NCBI GenBank assembly: GCA_023666965.1
Contig: JAMPAZ010000011.1
Span: 1 to 41,063, forward strand
DNA: 41,063 bases
From: Muribaculum sp.
GTDB taxonomy: Bacteria; Bacteroidota; Bacteroidia; Bacteroidales; Muribaculaceae
Direction of reading: 5' to 3'
Under the pieces are notes generated by a model. That model worked only from the letters and a program-made list of their open reading frames with translations. It was not told the origin of the DNA and did no database searches. The position numbers and the translations under genes were made by a program. Positions within the stretch are counted from its first letter, which is position 1; each line of letters begins with the position of its first letter. Positions 35,850-41,063 of this stretch are shown here, one piece after another.

Positions 35850-35920
35850 TGTAACAAGTTTCTTTGGGGACGTTACATTGTCGACGTAGAGTGTTACATG
35901 TTTCTTTAGATATGTAACAT
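35850..35920 (-). promoter_or_regulatory. Operator array 1: four half-sites at 21-bp steps
   Basis: Plus-strand half-sites are TGTAACAA (35850), CGTTACAT (35871), TGTTACAT (35892) and TGTAACAT (35913), each exactly 21 bp apart. TCTTT lies at offset 11 after half-sites 1 and 3 only. The array is thus two copies of TGTNACA-N4-TCTTT-N5-TGTNACA, 42 bp apart. It should sit at about -46 to -116 from the transcription start of the GH43 gene. A 21-bp direct-repeat step is typical of AraC-type dimers, which fits the HTCS output domain. Confidence 0.85.
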
Positions 35921-35961
35921 GGGTGTTGTAAGTCAGTGCGTTAATATGATGGATAATAAGA

Positions 35962-35995
35962 GAGCCGGATACCCGCGACATTCGGTTTCCGGCTC
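35962..35995 (-). terminator. Terminator after GH43 (36058-37698)
   Basis: A perfect 8-bp stem GAGCCGGA/TCCGGCTC encloses an 18-nt loop. In the minus direction it is followed by TCTTATTAT. It lies 62 nt after the GH43 stop and before operator array 1, so it likely separates the two GH43 transcripts. The rest of the gap (35996-36057) shows nothing recognisable. Confidence 0.65.
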
Positions 35996-36057
35996 GGTAA
36001 GTGAATCAAAGGGCCCTAAACTAAATATTATTCTAACCCAATCTTTTTTACTATAAC

Positions 36058-37698
36058 CTATTTTAGATTTAAAGAATATTCAGAATTGTCGGTTGGCTCC
36101 GGAAGAAGGAGATGATAGTCGAAATAGTCTACATCGACGTGGCCTCCGGGTGACTTGGTCGCATAGTTGTATATGGCAAATCTGCTCCCCATGAAGAGCC
36201 TTGTATAGTCGTAACGCATTTTATACTCATTGCCGATAGGAATCCAATTTTTACCGTCGGTTGAGTAGAAGCAATTTGCGGTGTCTTTGTTTAGCCGGAA
36301 GTCACCGTCGACGCGTAAGTATATCTTTTTGTTTTTGACTTCGATTGATGCTTCCTCTGCATCGTCGACTTTGTCGATGACTTTTGTTCCGTCCTTGAAA
36401 TTCACTGCGGTATTATGTTTGACGAGATACGTCTTTTTGCCTTGTTTTTTTACCGACATGAGTGTTGAGTGGCCGTTGAATGCGCCGAATCCCGCAACGT
36501 CGCCGTCGTTCATGTGAGAAATGTCCATGCATATTTCTGCACTGCAGGCAGGCCCTTCCATGCGCTGGCTAATGGTGTTGGATGCTTCATATATGTTTGA
36601 AACCACGCGGGAAGTCTTAAGTCGCAAGTAGCCTTTTCTGTCGGATAGTGACCAAAGCGAATTGTCGGGACAATGGTTCCACTGCCAATTTATATTGAGC
36701 GTGGGTTCATTGAAAGAGTCAGAGCAGACTATTGCTGTCGATTTTTCAGATTTTTTGTCATAGTCCATAGTCAATGGGATTTTGCCCTCGTCGTTGCCGA
36801 GCATTGGCCAACCGTCAGTCCAACGACATGGCATTAGGGTAAGTACGCGGCCTACAGCTCCTCGATCTTGAAATATGACTCCCCACCAGTTGCCGTCGGG
36901 AGCATCCACAATGGTGCCCTGTCCGGCGTAGGGGAATCCGGCAAAGTTGTCTTCAAGCACCACCTGGCGTTCGTATGGTCCGGTTATGTTGTCTGCCCTA
37001 TAGCATAATTGTCGACGAGGACGTCCTGATGGCCAGTTGATGACCATGACATAATATTTGCCGTTATATTTTATAGCTCGACTGCCTTCATGCAATCCGG
37101 CTGTCTCTTCGTCTTGCTCAATTACAACGCTGTCAATGCCACCCTTTTTTACATCACTGAGATCTGATTCCAATTCTGTGAGTCTGATTTGTCCGGAGCC
37201 TGAAAACACATAGACTTTACCGTCGTCGTCAAAGAGAAATGACGAATCGTGGAAATGTCGTGTGCGGCTCAGAACCTCCCATTTGCCGGCAGGGTCTGTG
37301 GTCGTGTAGATGTATGATTTATACGGTTGGTCATTTGGTGAAAATAACACATAGAAGCGTCCATCATGGTAGCGCAGCGATGTAGCCCACTGACCTTTGC
37401 CGTAAACCGTACCTCCTTCGAGATTGTAGTAAGGGGTATCGTCGAGAGTGTCGAATACATAGCTGACCACATCCCAGTTTACAAGGTCTTTGGAGTGCAT
37501 TACCGGACACCCCGGCATTAGGTGCATGGTGGTAGAGACCATATAGTAGTCGTCGCCTACGCGTATGACATCAGGATCCGGAACATCGGCCCAAAGTACG
37601 GGATTTTGCATTTTGGAAGTTTCGGCTTGTGTCTGTGGTGGACACAGAATGGTTCCTGCGAGGATGCCGATTGATAGTATCGATGTCTTTATATCCAT
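36058..37698 (-). CDS. GH43 glycosidase with C-terminal CBM91-like domain
   Basis: An exported 546-aa enzyme. I chose the ATG at 37698, which gives a signal peptide (MDIKTSILSIGILAGTILC). The open frame extends to 37815 through the promoter and operator, which is not credible. The GH43 triad is D41 (VPDPDVIR), D151 (FHDSSFLFDD) and E204 (LHEGSRAIK). A C-terminal beta-sandwich starts near 340 (CSDSFNEPTLNINWQWNH) as in GH43 subfamily 12-like arabinofuranosidases and xylosidases. The subfamily is my impression only. It has its own operator array and perfect -7 box upstream and a terminator downstream, so it is probably a single-gene transcript. Confidence 0.92.
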   Translation of the reverse strand: MDIKTSILSIGILAGTILCPPQTQAETSKMQNPVLWADVPDPDVIRVGDDYYMVSTTMHLMPGCPVMHSKDLVNWDVVSYVFDTLDDTPYYNLEGGTVYGKGQWATSLRYHDGRFYVLFSPNDQPYKSYIYTTTDPAGKWEVLSRTRHFHDSSFLFDDDGKVYVFSGSGQIRLTELESDLSDVKKGGIDSVVIEQDEETAGLHEGSRAIKYNGKYYVMVINWPSGRPRRQLCYRADNITGPYERQVVLEDNFAGFPYAGQGTIVDAPDGNWWGVIFQDRGAVGRVLTLMPCRWTDGWPMLGNDEGKIPLTMDYDKKSEKSTAIVCSDSFNEPTLNINWQWNHCPDNSLWSLSDRKGYLRLKTSRVVSNIYEASNTISQRMEGPACSAEICMDISHMNDGDVAGFGAFNGHSTLMSVKKQGKKTYLVKHNTAVNFKDGTKVIDKVDDAEEASIEVKNKKIYLRVDGDFRLNKDTANCFYSTDGKNWIPIGNEYKMRYDYTRLFMGSRFAIYNYATKSPGGHVDVDYFDYHLLLPEPTDNSEYSLNLK

Positions 37699-37734
37699 TC
37701 GGTGGAGTAGTTTTTGTGTTAATGATTGCGTGTG

Positions 37735-37742
37735 CAAAATTA
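37735..37742 (-). promoter_or_regulatory. -7 box of the GH43 (36058-37698) promoter
   Basis: On the minus strand TAATTTTG, a perfect TAnnTTTG match, 36 nt before the start codon and exactly 31 nt from operator array 2. A TTG 21 nt upstream (37766-37764) could serve as -33. Confidence 0.75.
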
Positions 37743-37773
37743 AAAAGTACGTGCCACATATCTCAAGTTTATA

Positions 37774-37844
37774 TGTGACACGTATCTTTGCTGATGTTAC
37801 ATCGATATTTTTCAATGTTACATATTTCTTTATGTATGTAACAC
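37774..37844 (-). promoter_or_regulatory. Operator array 2: four half-sites at 21-bp steps
   Basis: Plus-strand half-sites are TGTGACAC (37774), TGTTACAT (37795), TGTTACAT (37816) and TGTAACAC (37837). TCTTT again lies at offset 11 after half-sites 1 and 3. A fifth weaker match, TGCCACAT, is at 37752, at a 22-bp step and inside the promoter spacer. The layout is the same as arrays 1 and 3. The whole array lies in the gap after the stop of the GH43 gene at 37895. Confidence 0.88.
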
Positions 37845-37894
37845 CTGTTGGTTAATGGTTTGTGTACCAGGATGCTCTGTCGGAGAGCCACGAG

Positions 37895-39964
37895 TTATCT
37901 TTGACTTAACGATTTTGGTGCTTCAAGGTGGATGTTATACGTCTTTTTCTTGCCGAGGTAATCGAATACCACTTTTGCAGTTCCGTAACGAGTGTTGGAT
38001 TTGACAATGTCAATTTTTACTTCGGGCATGTCGGCTGTGGCGCTGATCTCTGCGATTTCACCTTGATTGTCCGAGACAGTATGATAAACCTCGTATTGGT
38101 TCAATTCAGTAAGTCCGTTGTCGGTTGTAGAGAATATCGGTTTTGAAGGCATGTCAATCTCTGTGCCGTCGACTTTAATTGATAGTTTTGGCGTTTGCGG
38201 ATAATCAATTTTTTTGTTGCGTGAACTGAATCCGATGCCGTTAAGACGGCAGAGTTGCTCCGTAGAGTTGCCTTCGGCCACAAGGAATATGGCGTGCTTC
38301 TTGTCGAGATGGTCAACGTAAGATGCTACGTTGGCAGTGAATTTGGTAACCTCACCGGCTGAGTTGGCGGGAATTGTGATTTCTCCGATTTTTTTCCCCT
38401 TCCACACGGCATTGTCCCATGGCCCGTCGAGCCAAACAGCGATTTTAAAAGATTTGTCGGTCGTAGGTGTCAGGAATATGTTGAATGCTGTGTCGTTTCC
38501 TTTCCGTGTGCCTTTGAATGGTTTGATTCCTTTGGCGGATGTATCGAGACCTCCGAAGCCGAAATATTTAAATCCGATTATGTCGCTGTCGCGCACGTCG
38601 ATTGGCATATTGTTGTTCCAGATGTCCCAAGAGTCTTGTTGGCTCCCTACATTTGACAAGTAGCAGGCATATCCTGCCGAATAGTATTGATAAGGATCAA
38701 GACCGAAGATGTTGAATCCCTCAGAAGTGACTTCCGCACCCTGATAGTGGTCGCCGTTGGTCGAGGATGCTGTCCACGTCTCATCTTCTGTATAAGGATC
38801 GTATCCGGTGATTAATACCCGGCCTCCGTCCTTGACAGGTGTTTCATCGCATACTATTTTGACCGGTGCAACCATCGGCTGGCGTGCAAAACCGAATCCT
38901 CTGGGTGGCCGGTGATAAAACACGTACCATTGTCCGTTGATCTCTTGAAGGCTACCGTGGGTATTGTGGGCAGCGTTGGTGCACTGCAATTTTACTCCGT
39001 CCTTGTCGGGGACGATGCCTCGTGAGTCGACCAGCACACCTCCGCTTCGCCATGGCCCCAGTGGAGAATCGCCGTAGGCATAGCGTAGGGTAGAGTTGGT
39101 GCTTCCAAGTCCGTAGTCGGGTCCTGAATAGCCGGAGAATATCATTATATACTTATTGCCGACCTTTCTGATTGAGGAGGCTTCGAAAAAGTTGAAGTCC
39201 TCTGGCTTCTGCTCGCTGTATAATGCGGGATAGGTTGTGCCTTGTGGATCCCGGATGCTTCCGTAGCTGTGGCTTGCCGGAATAAAGTACGGGATTATTT
39301 CTGTGCCGGGACGAACTGAGTACATAGTGCCGGGGTCGAGTTCTGCGGCGAGTGAGCGTTGGAATCCCCAGAATCCATACGCCCTGAAGCCTTGAGCGAA
39401 ATCGGGGTCGGATGGATCGGTTATCGGCTCAACATAAATTGACGGGTCGAATCCGAGAACGCTTCCTGTCACCGTCGCTGTACCATCCTCATTAAGATTA
39501 ATTGGTGTAAATGGACCGTCAGGACGTGAACTTTTGCAGACCATGGCTTCTCTGCGCGGGCCACGGCTGTGTGGGTAGAGATAATATTCTTTTGTGCCGT
39601 CCGGTCGATTGACTTCGACCAAGTCGGGAGCATACATGACATCCCACTTCCCGTCGACCTGATATGTGAATATCGGTCCTTCGTCGCGCCAGTCGTTCAG
39701 GTCGTCGGTGGGGGCCGACCACATGCGGATGTCTGCGCCGCAGTATTCGGTGGTGCGCATGTCATGCGACCCGATTATGTACACTCTGTATTTACCCGGT
39801 GCATCGGGATCTTCAAACACTCGCGGTTCGCCGTCAGGCAGATGCTCATATAGCGGTAGATAGGGGTTGGCTGAATAGATGGAAATTGTTGTCATGGCCG
39901 TGAGAAACATTGACGCGGCGATTCCGAATACTGATGTAAATTTCTGACATTTGAAGTGTGACAT
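37895..39964 (-). CDS. Divergent GH43-family protein with two C-terminal beta domains
   Basis: An exported 689-aa protein with a signal peptide (about 1-32). The first about 410 residues look like a five-bladed GH43 propeller: candidate triad D52 (VFEDPDAPG), D173 (LGFDPSIYV) and E261 (FNFFEASSI), with YAPDLVEV and WYVFYHRPPRGF as propeller strands. Residues about 415-600 look like a carbohydrate-binding sandwich (DIIGFKYFGFGG, FNIFLTPTTDKSFKIAVWLDGPW). The last about 85 residues form an Ig-like end domain. It is longer and less typical than the two other GH43s, so substrate is open: arabinofuranosidase, xylosidase or galactosidase. It has its own operator array and perfect -7 box upstream, shared in space with the divergent GH115 gene. 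Confidence 0.82.
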   Translation of the reverse strand: MSHFKCQKFTSVFGIAASMFLTAMTTISIYSANPYLPLYEHLPDGEPRVFEDPDAPGKYRVYIIGSHDMRTTEYCGADIRMWSAPTDDLNDWRDEGPIFTYQVDGKWDVMYAPDLVEVNRPDGTKEYYLYPHSRGPRREAMVCKSSRPDGPFTPINLNEDGTATVTGSVLGFDPSIYVEPITDPSDPDFAQGFRAYGFWGFQRSLAAELDPGTMYSVRPGTEIIPYFIPASHSYGSIRDPQGTTYPALYSEQKPEDFNFFEASSIRKVGNKYIMIFSGYSGPDYGLGSTNSTLRYAYGDSPLGPWRSGGVLVDSRGIVPDKDGVKLQCTNAAHNTHGSLQEINGQWYVFYHRPPRGFGFARQPMVAPVKIVCDETPVKDGGRVLITGYDPYTEDETWTASSTNGDHYQGAEVTSEGFNIFGLDPYQYYSAGYACYLSNVGSQQDSWDIWNNNMPIDVRDSDIIGFKYFGFGGLDTSAKGIKPFKGTRKGNDTAFNIFLTPTTDKSFKIAVWLDGPWDNAVWKGKKIGEITIPANSAGEVTKFTANVASYVDHLDKKHAIFLVAEGNSTEQLCRLNGIGFSSRNKKIDYPQTPKLSIKVDGTEIDMPSKPIFSTTDNGLTELNQYEVYHTVSDNQGEIAEISATADMPEVKIDIVKSNTRYGTAKVVFDYLGKKKTYNIHLEAPKSLSQR

Positions 39965-40024
39965 ATATTTCTATGATTGGTTAATTTCTGTCTTGGAGGT
40001 TGATGAACTTTTCTTGGTTCGATA

Positions 40025-40032
40025 CAAAGGTA
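40025..40032 (-). promoter_or_regulatory. -7 box of the GH43 (37895-39964) promoter
   Basis: On the minus strand TACCTTTG, a perfect TAnnTTTG match, 60 nt before the start codon and exactly 31 nt from operator array 3. No -33 box is visible, which suits an activator-dependent promoter. Confidence 0.75.
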
Positions 40033-40063
40033 CATTTGGGCTAATGCGTCACGGCACTTTTTG

Positions 40064-40134
40064 TGTATCATAAATCTTTGAACATATAACACCGGAGCTG
40101 CGTGAAGTAACAAAAATCTTTTCCTATGTAACAT
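40064..40134. promoter_or_regulatory. Operator array 3: four half-sites at 21-bp steps, in a divergent promoter region
   Basis: Plus-strand half-sites are TGTATCAT (40064), TATAACAC (40085), AGTAACAA (40106) and TGTAACAT (40127). TCTTT is at offset 11 after half-sites 1 and 3, as in arrays 1 and 2. The half-sites are more degenerate here but the phase is exact. The array lies between the minus-strand GH43 and the plus-strand GH115 and could serve both. Confidence 0.82.
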
Positions 40135-40193
40135 TTTGGATTTAAATCGGTGGGTGTTAGGCTTCTGTCCTGAGTTGTTTCCCCCCTTTTAAC

Positions 40194-40201
40194 TATCTTT
40201 G
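40194..40201 (+). promoter_or_regulatory. -7 box of the GH115 promoter
   Basis: TATCTTTG, a perfect -7 box on the plus strand, 33 nt before the GH115 ATG. It is 59 nt from operator array 3, not the 31 nt seen on the GH43 side, so control by that array is uncertain. Confidence 0.65.
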
Positions 40202-40234
40202 CTGTGGATATTTTTAATAATAATTTCAATACCA

Positions 40235-41063
40235 ATGAAGATTAAACCAATTATAGCAATTTCTGCAATCGCCATCAATGCGCTGTATGCAATGGCAATT
40301 GACCATCCTGGTATCACCTCCGTTGACCATGGTGATTTGTCGTTCCCTCTGATTTTTAATGGAGTACCCACCTCGATATTTGTGTCGGACGATGATGAGA
40401 AGGGCGTTTCCATCGCGGCGGAAAATCTTGCTTCTGACTTCCAACGAGTGTCTGGCAGTGAAGCCCCGATTGTGAATGGACTTTCCAATATTGATAGGTT
40501 GATTATTGTCGGAACAGAAAAAAATCCATTGATTTCTCAGTTGACGAAAGAAGGAAAGATTGATGAAAAACAACTTCGCGGTAAGAGGGAGAAATATATT
40601 ATCCAGACCATCGAGAAACCTTTCCCGGGTGTCGATGAGGCTCTTGTCGTAGCCGGAAGTGATCGGCGCGGAGCAATTTACGGAATTTATGAATTGTCGG
40701 AACAAATTGGTGTGTCGCCTTGGTATGATTGGGCAGATGTGCCGACCATACCTCGCGACAATCTTTCGATAGCCGACGGCTGCTATACGGCCGGAGAACC
40801 GGCGGTGGAATATCGGGGCATATTTCTCAACGATGAGGCTCCATGCTTGACTTCCTGGGTGAAAAATACCTACGGCACGAACTATGGCGACCATAGGTTT
40901 TATGCCCGTGTCTGCGAACTGATCTTGCGTCTGCGAGGCAATTTCCTCTGGCCGGCTATGTGGTCGTGGGCATTTTATGCAGATGATCCCGAAAACATCA
41001 AGACAGCGGATGAAATGGGCGTAGTAATAGGTACGTCCCACCATGAACCTATGGCCCGCAATC
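40235..41063 (+). CDS. GH115 xylan alpha-1,2-glucuronidase (5' part, cut by window end)
   Basis: The open frame starts at the ATG at 40235 and runs off the window after 276 codons with no stop. It encodes a signal peptide (MKIKPIIAISAIAINALYAMA), then an N-terminal alpha/beta domain (FVSDDDEKGVSIAAENLA, RLIIVGTEKNP, AGSDRRGAIYGIYELSEQIG). The start of the catalytic barrel follows with typical GH115 motifs: EYRGIFLNDEAP, LRLRGNFLWPAMW and MGVVIGTSHHEPMARN. GH115 enzymes remove (4-O-methyl)glucuronic acid from internal xylan positions; complete proteins have about 800-1000 residues. It is divergent from the GH43 genes, with its own -7 box at 40194. A long open frame on the opposite strand here is only a shadow. 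Confidence 0.93.
   Translation, partial: MKIKPIIAISAIAINALYAMAIDHPGITSVDHGDLSFPLIFNGVPTSIFVSDDDEKGVSIAAENLASDFQRVSGSEAPIVNGLSNIDRLIIVGTEKNPLISQLTKEGKIDEKQLRGKREKYIIQTIEKPFPGVDEALVVAGSDRRGAIYGIYELSEQIGVSPWYDWADVPTIPRDNLSIADGCYTAGEPAVEYRGIFLNDEAPCLTSWVKNTYGTNYGDHRFYARVCELILRLRGNFLWPAMWSWAFYADDPENIKTADEMGVVIGTSHHEPMARN

Noticed and set aside
37699-37815. 39-residue N-terminal extension of the GH43 at 36058
   Set aside because: It runs through the -7 box and part of operator array 2 and hides the signal peptide. The ATG at 37698 is better.
37874-37888. GCTCT/AGAGC hairpin after the GH43 at 37895 as terminator
   Set aside because: The stem has only 5 bp and no T run follows in the minus direction.
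35850-40134. Half-site arrays as a CRISPR-like repeat or mobile-element end
   Set aside because: Only about 8 bases per 21 are conserved, there are no unique spacers of constant length, and every array sits at a fixed distance from a promoter box.
35850-40134. TGTNACA palindromes as CRP/Cur-type sites
   Set aside because: A CRP-type site has two arms about 6 bp apart, whereas here the step is 21 bp with a TCTTT mark in alternate spacers. It remains a weaker alternative because each half-site is itself palindromic.
40226-41044. Long minus-strand frame (272 codons) at the right edge
   Set aside because: It is the shadow of the GH115 gene, whose plus-strand product has a signal peptide and family motifs; the minus product resembles nothing.

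Overview
The window is a piece of a Bacteroidales chromosome. It carries paired SusC/SusD genes, a hybrid two-component system (HTCS) regulator, lipoprotein enzymes, and promoters with the Bacteroidetes -7 box TAnnTTTG and no obvious Shine-Dalgarno sites. The moderate GC content and protein style suggest a gut commensal such as a Muribaculaceae, Bacteroidaceae or Prevotellaceae member. The family assignment is inference.

Left part (1-6741): core genome. A tRNA-Asn gene on the minus strand has its own promoter. It is followed by plus-strand tdk (thymidine kinase), a secreted DUF3108 protein, gltX (glutamyl-tRNA synthetase), waaA/kdtA (Kdo transferase) and glmS (glucosamine-6-phosphate synthase), which ends in a strong hairpin terminator.

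Right part (6976-41063): one polysaccharide utilisation locus (PUL) for a highly decorated xylan. The HTCS regulator (plus strand) converges on a long minus-strand series that reads, in transcription order from the right: three separately promoted GH43 enzymes (37895-39964, 36058-37698, 34035-35756); then SusC, SusD, SusC, SusD, a DUF1735 surface lipoprotein and a GH10 xylanase with two inserted carbohydrate-binding modules; then GH43-CBM6, a CE6-type esterase, GH97, GH95 and GH127/GH146. The SusC-SusD-SusC-SusD-lipoprotein-GH10 order matches the known xylan-utilisation (xus) core of Bacteroides and Prevotella. A GH115 alpha-glucuronidase starts divergently at the right edge and is cut by the window. 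Together the enzymes would cut a xylan backbone at the surface (GH10), import the products through two SusCD pairs, and remove arabinose/xylose (GH43s), glucuronate (GH115), acetyl (CE6), galactose- or fucose-type caps (GH97, GH95) and beta-L-arabinofuranose (GH127/146).

The most interesting signal is non-coding. Each of the three GH43 promoters carries the same operator: four TGTNACA-like half-sites at exact 21-bp steps, with TCTTT at one fixed offset after half-sites 1 and 3. The array begins exactly 31 nt from a -7 box in all three. This looks like the DNA target of the locus activator, plausibly the AraC-type output domain of the HTCS. The main SusC operon lacks this operator. It starts after a leader hairpin downstream of a GH43 that has the operator, and it is further divided by two strong intercistronic hairpins, one of them beside an apparent internal promoter.
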